This document shows, one piece after another, positions 35,187 through 43,323 of a stretch of DNA of 64,000 nt. Each line of letters begins with the position of its first letter. Positions within the stretch are counted from its first letter, which is position 1. Source of the stretch: Bacteroidota bacterium (GTDB lineage Bacteria > Bacteroidota > Bacteroidia > Bacteroidales > JAAUTT01); assembly GCA_023429135.1 (NCBI GenBank), contig JAEYWD010000125.1, positions 35,037 through 99,036 of the forward strand, written 5' to 3'. The notes beneath the pieces are model-generated. The model did not search any database and had not been told where the DNA came from. It was given only the letters and a program-made list of their open reading frames with translations. A program made the translations under genes and the position numbers.

Positions 35187-37253
35187 ATGATCAATCAGCA
35201 ATTAATCAATCCAGCAAGTATTGTAGTAGTAGGTGGATCGAACAATACACAAAAACCAGGTGGTAAAATACTTAAAAACCTGATTGATGGTGGATATAAA
35301 GGAATAATTCATATTGTTAATCCAAAAGAAGATGTAGTTCAGGGAATAAAATGCTATAAAACAGCTACTGAAATTCCCGATACCGATATGGCTATTTTAT
35401 CCATACCGGCGAAAAGTTGTGTTGAAACAGTTGATGTTCTCGCAAATACAAAGAATACAAGAGCGTTTATAATTGTTTCGGCTGGTTTCAGCGAAGAAAG
35501 TCACGAAGGTGCTACACTCGAAAAAAGAATAGCAGAAATTGTCAACAATACAGGGGGCAGCTTAATTGGCCCTAATTGTATAGGAATATTAACGCCATCG
35601 CATCACAGCCTTTTCACCTCTCCTATTCCGAGACTCGATCCGAGGGGATGTGACCTTATTTCGAGTTCAGGAGCCACAGCAGTTTTCATTATGGAATCGG
35701 GTATTACGAAAGGACTCCGATTTTCTTCTGTTTTCTCGGTTGGCAACAGCGCCCAAAATGGAGTGGAAGATGTTTTGCAACATTTCGACGAAACTTTTGA
35801 TCCTGTAAAGAGCTCGCGCATAAAACTTCTTTATATCGAAAGCATCAAAGATCCTGATTCGTTACTTTATCATGCTTCTTCCCTTATCCGAAAAGGATGC
35901 ACCATTGCTGCCATCAAAGCCGGAACCTCCGATGCCGGAAGTCGTGCTGCCCTTTCCCACACCGGAGCCCTTGCCAGCTCCGATGCGGCTGTTGAGGCCC
36001 TTTTCCGCAAAGCAGGTATTGTTCGCTGTCACGGACGTGAAGAACTCACCACCGTAGCCAGCGTGTTTATGCACAAAAAACTGAAAGGCAAAAAAATAGC
36101 CATCATCACCCAGGCTGGTGGACCGGCAGTGATGCTTACCGATGCGCTATCGCGCGGAGGATTGGAGATTCCGCGCCTCCATGATAATGATGCCTCCGAG
36201 ATAAAAAAAATGCTTTTCCCAGGATCGTCGGCTCAGAACCCGATTGACCTGCTGGCAACAGGAACAGCCGATCAGCTTGGAGCGGTGATCGACTATTGCG
36301 AAAACAGAATAGATTATGTGGATGCCATGATGGTGATATTTGGTAGTCCCGGCCTGGTAGAAGTTTTCGATGCTTACCAGGTACTTCATAATAAAATGGC
36401 CGAATGCAAAAAACCAATTTTCCCTGTATTACCTTCGATAATCACCGCCAGCAAGGAAACGGAATTTTTTATAGAAAAAGGACATGTAAACTTTCCCGAT
36501 GAAGTTTCTTTAGGTTCCGCTCTTACAAAAGTATTTGACACTCCTGCTCCTGCTGAAGAAATATCACAATTCCCGGAACTGGATTTACCCCAGCTAAGAA
36601 AAATTATAGACAACTGTCCCAATGGTTTTGTATCATCCGAAACCATACAGCAAATATTGAATACAGCCCGCATTCCATTTGTAAAAGAATTTATCTCAGC
36701 TAATAAAGACGAAATACTTTTTGCAGCCTGCGAACTTGGCTATCCGGTTGCAGTGAAGGTTGTTGGTCCAATTCACAAGTCCGATATTGGCGGGGTTTCG
36801 CTCAATGTAAAAAGTGAAAAACATCTGGCGGTGGAATTCGACCATATGATGGCGCTACCCGGCGCAACCGCTGTACAGATTCAGCCCATGCTGTCGGGAA
36901 AAGAATTATTTATCGGAGCCAAATACGAACCACGGTTTGGTCATGTAGTGCTTTGCGGTTTGGGAGGTATTTTTGTGGAAGTGCTGGAAGATTTTTCCTC
37001 AGGTCTTGCACCCCTTACCTACGACGAAGCCTACTCAATGATTCATTCTCTCAGAAGTCATAAAATATTCATAGGCACCCGCGGTCAGCAAGGGATTAAC
37101 GAAACCCAATTTGCTGAAATTATAGTAAAACTGTCGGGACTATTACGTTTTGCCACCGAAATAAAGGAACTTGATTTTAACCCGCTTATTGCCACTCCGC
37201 AAGGAATTACAGTGGTGGATGCGAGAATACGGGTGGAGAAGGTTAGTCGATAG
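35187..37253 (+). CDS. Acyl-CoA synthetase, ADP-forming (fused alpha and beta parts)
   Basis: A 688-residue NDP-forming acyl-CoA synthetase that conserves the energy of an acyl-CoA as ATP while releasing the acid. In order: CoA-binding domain (about 1-130, PASIVVVGGSNNTQKPGGKIL), succinyl-CoA-ligase-like domains (about 145-440; SHTGALASSDAAVEALFRKAG carries the phosphohistidine, and ITQAGGPAVMLTDAL), and an ATP-grasp domain (about 470-688; GYPVAVKVVGPIHKSDIGGVSLNV, VLCGLGGIFVEVLED, LDFNPLI). It fits the ferredoxin oxidoreductase genes 6 kb downstream, which would supply acyl-CoA. A heptamer repeat starts in its last codons. Confidence 0.92.
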   Translation: MINQQLINPASIVVVGGSNNTQKPGGKILKNLIDGGYKGIIHIVNPKEDVVQGIKCYKTATEIPDTDMAILSIPAKSCVETVDVLANTKNTRAFIIVSAGFSEESHEGATLEKRIAEIVNNTGGSLIGPNCIGILTPSHHSLFTSPIPRLDPRGCDLISSSGATAVFIMESGITKGLRFSSVFSVGNSAQNGVEDVLQHFDETFDPVKSSRIKLLYIESIKDPDSLLYHASSLIRKGCTIAAIKAGTSDAGSRAALSHTGALASSDAAVEALFRKAGIVRCHGREELTTVASVFMHKKLKGKKIAIITQAGGPAVMLTDALSRGGLEIPRLHDNDASEIKKMLFPGSSAQNPIDLLATGTADQLGAVIDYCENRIDYVDAMMVIFGSPGLVEVFDAYQVLHNKMAECKKPIFPVLPSIITASKETEFFIEKGHVNFPDEVSLGSALTKVFDTPAPAEEISQFPELDLPQLRKIIDNCPNGFVSSETIQQILNTARIPFVKEFISANKDEILFAACELGYPVAVKVVGPIHKSDIGGVSLNVKSEKHLAVEFDHMMALPGATAVQIQPMLSGKELFIGAKYEPRFGHVVLCGLGGIFVEVLEDFSSGLAPLTYDEAYSMIHSLRSHKIFIGTRGQQGINETQFAEIIVKLSGLLRFATEIKELDFNPLIATPQGITVVDARIRVEKVSR

Positions 37254-37387
37254 CTTTTAGTCGATAGTCCATAGCCAATGTAAAATACAAGTCCACTGTC
37301 CTCAGTCGGCAGACGACAGCCAGAAGCCAGAAGCCATTCTTGGCGATAAATAGAGTCCAAAGTTTTAGACAATAGGCGATAGCCAAT
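37245..37387. repeat. Heptanucleotide degenerate repeat H1 at the end of the acyl-CoA synthetase gene
   Basis: Runs of a 7-bp unit of the type AGNCNAN: AGTCGAT, AGCTTTT, AGTCGAT, AGTCCAT, AGCCAAT from 37245; AGTCCAC, TGTCCTC, AGTCGGC, AGACGAC, AGCCAGA (twice), AGCCATT from 37290; AGTCCAA near 37354 and AGGCGAT, AGCCAAT from 37374. The three blocks are out of phase with one another. The first units supply the stop codon of the gene. Confidence 0.7.
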
Positions 37388-37440
37388 CCATATTTGCAGA
37401 CTGAGCGCCGCTTTTAAACTTTGCAAGCATATTAAAAAAA

Positions 37441-37484
37441 CTACTAATTTCATAGTAATTATTACTATTTTTTTAGTAGATTTG
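37441..37484 (+). promoter_or_regulatory. BlaI-type operator and promoter
   Basis: ATAGTAAT-T-ATTACTAT (37452-37468) is a near-perfect palindrome, and a wider CTACTAA ... TTAGTAG pair (37441-37447, 37474-37480) encloses it. TAGATTTG at 37477-37484 matches the -7 element. The spacing places the operator over the -33 and spacer region, as expected for a BlaI/MecI-type repressor of its own operon. The blaI ATG is at 37507. Confidence 0.55.
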
Positions 37485-37506
37485 TTTGTCATTTAAAATT
37501 TTCATC

Positions 37507-37875
37507 ATGCATCTTACCAAAGCCGAAGAACAGATAATGCAGATATTGTGGCAGATTGAAAAGGGATTTGTCAAAGATATTCTGGAGCATTTCGACGAAC
37601 CTAAGCCGGCCTACACCACGGTAGCGACAATCGTTAAAATTCTTGAGAAAAAAGGATTTGTGGAATTCAAGGCTTACGGGAATGCGCACCAGTTTATTCC
37701 TATAATAAGCAGGGAAGAATACTCCAAAACGCATGTAAACACGTTCTTTAAGAAATACTTTAAGGGATCTATTAAAGAAGTTGTTTCGTTTTTTGCCGAC
37801 AATAACAAAATTCAGGTGCAGGATATTGATGAAGCCATTAAGGCATTGACTGAATTGAAAAACAAAAAGAAATGA
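37507..37875 (+). CDS. BlaI/MecI/CopY family transcriptional repressor
   Basis: 122 residues from the ATG at 37507 (MHLTKAEEQIMQILWQIEKGFVKDIL), the usual BlaI start; an in-frame TTG 21 nt earlier is unlikely. The winged helix (about 1-75: PKPAYTTVATIVKILEKKGFVEFKAYGNAHQF) is followed by a dimerisation helix region. Its last 4 nt overlap the membrane-peptidase gene, the classic BlaI-BlaR1 pair in which the sensor peptidase inactivates the repressor. It probably binds the palindrome just upstream. Confidence 0.93.
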   Translation: MHLTKAEEQIMQILWQIEKGFVKDILEHFDEPKPAYTTVATIVKILEKKGFVEFKAYGNAHQFIPIISREEYSKTHVNTFFKKYFKGSIKEVVSFFADNNKIQVQDIDEAIKALTELKNKKK

Positions 37876-39398
37876 CAGCATACTTTCTATATCTGATTGA
37901 AGCGAGTATTTGCTTGGGATTGCTTTATCTTATTTATATACTCTTGCTTAAAGAAGACACTTTTTATAAACTGAACCGGTTTTATCTGCTGGGATCAATA
38001 ATACTATCCCTGATAATTCCTGCACTTCCTCATTCGGGACTGGTAAAATCGATAGAACAGCCTTTAATTTCAAGCACTTTAAATTATTCAAAAAATGACA
38101 CTCACCGCGATAATTTCGAAAGGGTTATCTCGAATGTAATTCCAGGTAAAAAGCTGGTTAATAAATCAACTTCCAATAATTTCCCAGTTAAACAAGTGAT
38201 TTTTATTATTTATCTAATTGGAGCAGGTTTAATGTTTTTCAGATTGTGGGCAAATTTCGTAAGTCTTTTACGAATAGCTTCCAGCAATAATTGCGGGAAA
38301 ACAGGCCAATACAGGATAGTATTCCTTGAAGATAATTTACCTTCTTTCTCTTTTTTCGGAGTTATATTTTTAAATAACAAAGGTTTAACCAAAGAAGAAA
38401 AGCACAACATATTGCTTCATGAAACTACTCACCTTAATCAGTTTCATTCACTGGATATTATATTCATCGAAATTCACAAAATCGTTTTCTGGTTTAACCC
38501 CTTAGCCTGGCAAATAAAAAAGTCTCTCATAAAAATTCACGAATGCCTTGCCGACGAAGCTATAGTTAAATCATCTCCCGATAAAATTGAATCTTACCAA
38601 TCCATTCTTCTCCATCAGTACTTAAGTAATTTCAATATAGAGCTGGCTCATCCTTTTAACTATTCACTCATTAAATTTAGAATTAGAATGATGACAAAAA
38701 CAAAATCAAAATGGTGGGCAAAATATAAGATAGCTTTCGCCTTACCTGCAGTTTTAATGACACTTGTGGCTTTTACCAATCAACCCTCTTTTCAGGAAAG
38801 CAAGCAGGAAATTCTCAGGATAACAAAACTTTATAAAGTTCCTGATGGTTGGATACATGCTGGCAATAATACCAAACAATTCAATGTTGGTTTTGATATT
38901 AAGGAAGTTCAGCATGGAGGTAAAAGTGCTTTTCTGGAATCAACATCAGAAAACCCTTACGGTTTTACCACCCTAATGCAAAGTTGCAATGTGCTAAAAT
39001 TCAAAGGTAAACGTGTTAGAATGACTGGATATATCAAATCAGAAGGAGTTCAGGATAGTGCAATGATGTGGGCCAGAGTAGATGATTATGACAAAAGAAT
39101 CATTGCCGACTTCGACAATATGTACAATCGCCCGGTTGTAGGCAAAAAAGACTGGACAAAATGTGAAATCGTTTTCGATGTTCCAGAATCAGACTGTGAG
39201 CTTTTCTTTGGTGTAATATTAAGCGGTACGGGCAGGGTATGGTTTGACAATGTAAGTTTCGAAATTGTTGATAACTATATTAATAAAACTGCTTTCTTCT
39301 CGAATTCACCTTTGCCTCAGGAATACATCAACAGAAAAAACACAGGGCCTAATGGGCTTCCTGAAAAGCTTCCAATTAACCTGGATTTTGAAGAATAA
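37872..39398 (+). CDS. BlaR1-like M56 membrane metallopeptidase with C-terminal jelly-roll domain
   Basis: 508 residues. Four hydrophobic segments surround a zinc-peptidase core with HETTH at 183-187 and HECLADE near 223-229, the M56 pattern; a last membrane helix (IAFALPAVLMTLVAFT) leads outside. The final 200 residues (from GWIHAG) form a beta-sandwich resembling carbohydrate-binding or galactose-binding modules (GKRVRMTGYIKSEGVQDSAMMWARVDDYDKRIIADFDNM, RVWFDNVSFEIV), not the penicillin-binding domain of true BlaR1. The inducer is therefore probably not a beta-lactam. It is coupled to the repressor gene by a 4-bp overlap. Confidence 0.88.
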   Translation: MTAYFLYLIEASICLGLLYLIYILLLKEDTFYKLNRFYLLGSIILSLIIPALPHSGLVKSIEQPLISSTLNYSKNDTHRDNFERVISNVIPGKKLVNKSTSNNFPVKQVIFIIYLIGAGLMFFRLWANFVSLLRIASSNNCGKTGQYRIVFLEDNLPSFSFFGVIFLNNKGLTKEEKHNILLHETTHLNQFHSLDIIFIEIHKIVFWFNPLAWQIKKSLIKIHECLADEAIVKSSPDKIESYQSILLHQYLSNFNIELAHPFNYSLIKFRIRMMTKTKSKWWAKYKIAFALPAVLMTLVAFTNQPSFQESKQEILRITKLYKVPDGWIHAGNNTKQFNVGFDIKEVQHGGKSAFLESTSENPYGFTTLMQSCNVLKFKGKRVRMTGYIKSEGVQDSAMMWARVDDYDKRIIADFDNMYNRPVVGKKDWTKCEIVFDVPESDCELFFGVILSGTGRVWFDNVSFEIVDNYINKTAFFSNSPLPQEYINRKNTGPNGLPEKLPINLDFEE

Positions 39399-39409
39399 AA
39401 TACCTAAAC

Positions 39410-39446
39410 AAACCCTGTCAGTAATGATTCTGACAGGGTTTAATTT
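39410..39446 (+). terminator. Rho-independent terminator of the blaI operon
   Basis: A 12-bp perfect stem, AAACCCTGTCAG and CTGACAGGGTTT, with an 8-nt loop and T-rich sequence after it. Confidence 0.85.
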
Positions 39447-39594
39447 AATTTTTACCCTTTCTAAATTAATCCCAGTAAACCCTGTTTTACAATATTTTAC
39501 ACATCAATTTCCAAATTACCCTCCCACTTTCTACCTTTCTTCATCCTGTCTATATTCAAAAGATCAGTATATTGCATGGATGTTATATAACATT

Positions 39595-39630
39595 GTTGCG
39601 GGTTAATGAGTTGTGGGTTGCGGGTTACCT
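39595..39630. repeat. Heptanucleotide degenerate repeat H3
   Basis: Five units of the type GTTGCGG: GTTGCGG, GTTAATG(A), GTTGTGG, GTTGCGG, GTTACCT. It lies in the 335-bp gap between the blaI operon and the ACT gene; apart from this and the terminator I see nothing in the gap. Confidence 0.6.
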
Positions 39631-39733
39631 GGGCCAGAAAAAAGCCTTAAGTCCTTTACCTGAGTTTGTCCGGGTATTTTGTAAATTACCTATACTCTAA
39701 TCTCAATACTAATAAAATTTTAACTCTGAAGCT

Positions 39734-40159
39734 ATGATTATCAAACAACTGTCCATCTTTCTGGAAAACAAATCGGGTCGCCTGGCCGAAGTTCTCGGAG
39801 TTCTTGGCGACGCAGGAATAGCAATCAAAGCCTTGACAATTGCCGATACCTCCGAATATGGAATTCTGCGGTTGATCGTTTCCGATGATGCTAAAGCTCT
39901 GGAGGCTTTACGCAATGAAGGTTTCTCGGTTAATCTCACTGATGTAATTTCAGTTGCTACACCCAACGAAGCAGGATCCTTTGCGAAAATTCTTAAGACA
40001 ATGGCAGCAAATTCAATAAGTGTTGAATACATGTACGCTTTTAGTTTCAACCAGAAAGCAGCCATTGTAATGCGACCCGATAACATAACCAAAACCATAG
40101 AAATGATGAAAAGTCAGGGAATTGACCTGATAACAAGTAGCGAACTGCGAGCAATGTAA
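39734..40159 (+). CDS. Tandem ACT-domain protein
   Basis: 141 residues, two ACT modules (about 1-70: IKQLSIFLENKSGRLAEVLGVLGDAGIAIKALTIADTSEYGILRLIV; about 70-141: VISVATPNEAGSFAKILKTMAANSISVEYMYAFS). ACT domains bind amino acids or their derivatives. Small tandem-ACT proteins are often encoded beside phenylacetate-CoA ligase and indolepyruvate or 2-oxoacid ferredoxin oxidoreductases, as here (87 bp before the ligase), and probably act as a feedback sensor of the pathway. Confidence 0.9.
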   Translation: MIIKQLSIFLENKSGRLAEVLGVLGDAGIAIKALTIADTSEYGILRLIVSDDAKALEALRNEGFSVNLTDVISVATPNEAGSFAKILKTMAANSISVEYMYAFSFNQKAAIVMRPDNITKTIEMMKSQGIDLITSSELRAM

Positions 40160-40245
40160 ATTTTCAGTTATATGGAGATGGACGGACCTTTAAAAGGTTA
40201 CTTTGCCTATCCTCCTAAAAATCTAACACCTAAATATCGAACAAA

Positions 40246-41544
40246 ATGATTTGGAACCCAACTTTTGAATGTATGAGCCGCGAAGATATGCACAGATGCC
40301 AAAGCAGGCGTTTGAGCGATATGGTTGAGCGCGTTTATCACAATGTTCCGTTTTACCGTAATAAGATGCAGGAAGCCGGAGTTCATCCGGAAGATATTCA
40401 GTCTGTTGACGATTTAAGTAAACTCCCCTTTACAACAAAGCAGGACCTGAGAAATAACTATCCGTATGGTTTATTTGCCGTTCCTATGAGCGAAATTGTG
40501 CGTGTGCACGCCTCGTCGGGTACTACAGGTAAACCCACCGTAGTTGGATATACCCGCAAGGATCTCAGTACATGGAGCGAAGTTGTGGCCCGCACCCTTA
40601 CCTGTGCTGGGGCTCACAAACACGATGTTGTACATATTGCTTACGGATATGGTCTTTTTACCGGAGGACTCGGTTTGCACTATGGCAGCGAAAAAATTGG
40701 CGCTACCGTTATACCTGTCTCAGGCGGAAATACCCAACGTCAGTTGCAGATTATGCAGGATTTTGGAAGCAGTGTTTTGGCCTGCACCCCATCATATGCC
40801 CTTTATTTGGCTGAAGCTCTGGAAGAGTTTAAAATCAAACGATCCGAACTGAAACTTCGGGTTGGCGTTTTTGGCGCAGAACCCTGGACTGAAAATATGC
40901 GTCGTGAAATTGAAGCCAAATGGAGCATTAAGGCTATTGACATATTTGGATTAAGCGAAGTAATTGGCCCCGGCGTTAGCGCCGAATGTTCCGAACAAAA
41001 CGGATTACATGTTTTCGAAGATCACTTTATCCCCGAGATAGTCGACCCGGTAACTCTAAAACCTATGGCTGAAGGAGAAACCGGCGAGCTGGTATTTACA
41101 ACTGTAACCAAAGAAGGGCTGCCTTTGCTTCGTTACCGTACGCGCGACCTTACCAGTCTTAACTACGAAAAATGCGGTTGTGGCCGTACCCTTGTGCGCA
41201 TGAAAAAATGCACCGGACGAAGCGATGATATGTTAATCATCCGTGGTGTTAACCTTTTCCCATCGCAGATCGAAACCGTTCTGCTGAACATGAGCGAAAC
41301 CAAACCTCACTACATGATTATTGTAGACCGTGTAAATAACCTCGACACGCTCGAAGTTTGGGTGGAAGTAGAGCAGGAATTCTTCATGGACCGCATCAGC
41401 GAGTTTCAGAACCTTACCCGGAAAATTCAGCACAACATCGAAAGTGCTACGGGCCTGGGAGTAAATGTGAAACTTGTTGAGCCAAAAACTATCGAAAGAT
41501 CAGAGGGCAAAGCAAAACGGGTGATCGATAAACGGAAATTCTGA
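40246..41544 (+). CDS. paaK: Phenylacetate-CoA ligase family protein
   Basis: A 432-residue adenylate-forming ligase. Motifs are VHASSGTTGKPTVVGYT (P-loop-like A3, near residue 88), YGYGLFTGGLGLHYG, IFGLSEVIGPGVSAEC (A5), LLRYRTRDLT (A7) and the C-terminal GRSDDMLIIRGVNLFPSQIE. It activates an aryl acid, typically phenylacetate, to its CoA thioester using ATP, or may run in reverse to conserve energy. Beside aminotransferase and 2-oxoacid oxidoreductase genes it points to aromatic amino-acid catabolism. Aerobic ring-opening paa genes are absent here. Confidence 0.92.
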   Translation: MIWNPTFECMSREDMHRCQSRRLSDMVERVYHNVPFYRNKMQEAGVHPEDIQSVDDLSKLPFTTKQDLRNNYPYGLFAVPMSEIVRVHASSGTTGKPTVVGYTRKDLSTWSEVVARTLTCAGAHKHDVVHIAYGYGLFTGGLGLHYGSEKIGATVIPVSGGNTQRQLQIMQDFGSSVLACTPSYALYLAEALEEFKIKRSELKLRVGVFGAEPWTENMRREIEAKWSIKAIDIFGLSEVIGPGVSAECSEQNGLHVFEDHFIPEIVDPVTLKPMAEGETGELVFTTVTKEGLPLLRYRTRDLTSLNYEKCGCGRTLVRMKKCTGRSDDMLIIRGVNLFPSQIETVLLNMSETKPHYMIIVDRVNNLDTLEVWVEVEQEFFMDRISEFQNLTRKIQHNIESATGLGVNVKLVEPKTIERSEGKAKRVIDKRKF

Positions 41545-41644
41545 CATTTAGCATCCTTGCGGGTGTTTCTTAACATCCATGCAGTTTTAGTATTTAATCG
41601 AATGTTGTGTAATATTGCACAGCTTTCTTGACTTATGTTTTAAA

Positions 41645-42961
41645 ATGAAAAATACACCTGTAAAACAAGAAATAGTTAACAAAATAATTGCCGAAAGCGG
41701 ACTTAAGTCCGTTGGTAATGCTTCCATCAGGGAAATTGTTAAAATTGTCAGTCAAATTGAAGCGGCCTCAGGAGTGAAATTCATCCGCATGGAAATGGGC
41801 GTTCCCGGTCTTGACAGTCCCGCAATTGGCGTTCAGGCCGAAATTGAAGCACTTCAAAAGGGTGTTGCTTCAATATATCCTAACATGGAAGGTTTACCCG
41901 AGCTTAAGAAAGAAACCTCCCGCTTCATTAAAAATTTCATGAACCTCGATCTTAGTCCGCAGGGATGTATCCCTACCGTAGGATCGATGCAGGGAAGCAT
42001 GGCTGCCATAATGGTTGCCAACAGGTGCGTGCCCGGAAAAAACAAAACATTATTTATCGACCCGGGATTCCCCGTTCAAAAAGTGCAGTGCAAAGCCCTG
42101 GGTGTTCCTTTCGAAACTTTCGATGTTTACGAGCATCGCGGCGCCAAACTTCGCGAAAAACTCGAAAGCATCCTCTCCAAAGGAGATATAAGTTCGGTAA
42201 TCTATTCCAATCCCAATAATCCATCGTGGATTTGCTTTACGGAAGAAGAGCTTCGGATAATTGGTGAAATGGCAAATAAATACGAGCTTATCATTATCGA
42301 AGATCTTGCATATTTCGGAATGGATTTCCGCCTGAATATTGCGACACCTGGAGTTCCGCCGTTCCAGCCTACTGTGGCAAATTATACTGATAGTTATATT
42401 TTGCTCATTTCGAGTTCAAAGGTATTTAGTTATGCAGGACAGCGACTCGGTATGATTGCCATGTCGGATTATGTATTCAAAAAAGAATATCAGAATCTTG
42501 TACCCTACTTTTCGTGCACCGATTTTGGTCATGCCATAATTTACGGAGCATTGTATTCTCTTTCGGCCGGCACGGCACACTCGTCGCAGTATGCACTTGC
42601 TGCCATGCTCAGAGCCGCCAGCGATGGCAAATACGCTTTTATTGACGGAGTAAAACCTTACGGGGAAAGGGCTGCCATTATGAAAAAGCTGTTCACCGAT
42701 AACGGATTTTACCTGGTGTACGACAAAGACGGCGAAAAGCCTTTAGCCGACGGCTTCTATTTTACAATCAATTATCCTGGTTTTACGGGCGCTCAACTGC
42801 TCGAAGAGTTGTTATATTATGGAATCGGATCCATCGCCCTGAAAATAACCGGCAGCAGTCACGAAGGGCTGCGTGCCTGTGTTTCGCAATTCCATCCCGA
42901 TCAGGCAAAAGATTTAAAAGAAAGGCTGGAGACTTTCAGTGAAAATCATCCGTTGAATTAA
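41645..42961 (+). CDS. Class I/II PLP-dependent aminotransferase
   Basis: 438 residues from the ATG at 41645 (MKNTPVKQEIVNKI); an in-frame TTG 30 nt earlier would add an unlikely leader. A fold type I aminotransferase: YSNPNNPSWICFTEEEL, ELIIIEDLAYFGMDF with the PLP-contacting Asp, and ISSSKVFSYAGQRLGMIAM with the Schiff-base Lys. It would turn an amino acid (aromatic or branched-chain, judging by the neighbours) into the 2-oxoacid used by the oxidoreductase encoded next. Confidence 0.9.
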   Translation: MKNTPVKQEIVNKIIAESGLKSVGNASIREIVKIVSQIEAASGVKFIRMEMGVPGLDSPAIGVQAEIEALQKGVASIYPNMEGLPELKKETSRFIKNFMNLDLSPQGCIPTVGSMQGSMAAIMVANRCVPGKNKTLFIDPGFPVQKVQCKALGVPFETFDVYEHRGAKLREKLESILSKGDISSVIYSNPNNPSWICFTEEELRIIGEMANKYELIIIEDLAYFGMDFRLNIATPGVPPFQPTVANYTDSYILLISSSKVFSYAGQRLGMIAMSDYVFKKEYQNLVPYFSCTDFGHAIIYGALYSLSAGTAHSSQYALAAMLRAASDGKYAFIDGVKPYGERAAIMKKLFTDNGFYLVYDKDGEKPLADGFYFTINYPGFTGAQLLEELLYYGIGSIALKITGSSHEGLRACVSQFHPDQAKDLKERLETFSENHPLN

Positions 42962-42963
42962 TA

Positions 42964-43056
42964 CTCTTTGACTTTGCTCAATTTACCTGAGCTAAATCAA
43001 AGAAGAATAAAATAAACTACTTAAGTGTCATTCCGGGTCAAACCGGGAAATGACGG
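42964..43056. other. Two hairpins between the aminotransferase and ferredoxin genes
   Basis: CTTTGACTTTGCTCA pairs with TGAGCTAAATCAAAG (42966-43003, 7-nt loop, two mismatches). Next, GTCATTCCGGG pairs imperfectly with CCGGGAAATGAC (43027-43054). Neither has a T run, so they may be processing or attenuation hairpins rather than terminators. Confidence 0.4.
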
Positions 43057-43076
43057 TAATGCTAAAAAACAAAACT

Positions 43077-43307
43077 ATGGCAAAAGCTCGCGGAGCAATA
43101 GAAGTGGACATCGAGAAATGCAAGGGTTGTGAACTTTGCATCGGAAGCTGCCCTTTTCATGTAATTAGCCTGGAACAGCACGTTAATTCAAAAGGGTATC
43201 ATTATGCTTATATGGGTAACCCCGAAGCTTGTACAGGATGTACAAACTGTGCAGTGGTTTGCCCCGACGGAGTAATCACGGTTTTCAGAGCCAAATCGGA
43301 AGTTTAA
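43077..43307 (+). CDS. korD: 2-oxoacid:ferredoxin oxidoreductase, delta (ferredoxin) subunit
   Basis: 76 residues from the ATG at 43077 (MAKARGAIEVDIEKC), the conserved subunit start; an upstream in-frame start would add nine unlikely residues. Two 4Fe-4S motifs are visible: CKGCELCIGSCPF and CTGCTNCAVVCPD. It passes electrons from the TPP-bearing subunits to free ferredoxin. It is first in a delta-alpha-beta-gamma gene order. Confidence 0.92.
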   Translation: MAKARGAIEVDIEKCKGCELCIGSCPFHVISLEQHVNSKGYHYAYMGNPEACTGCTNCAVVCPDGVITVFRAKSEV

Positions 43308-43323
43308 CAAAAATAATCCGGGA

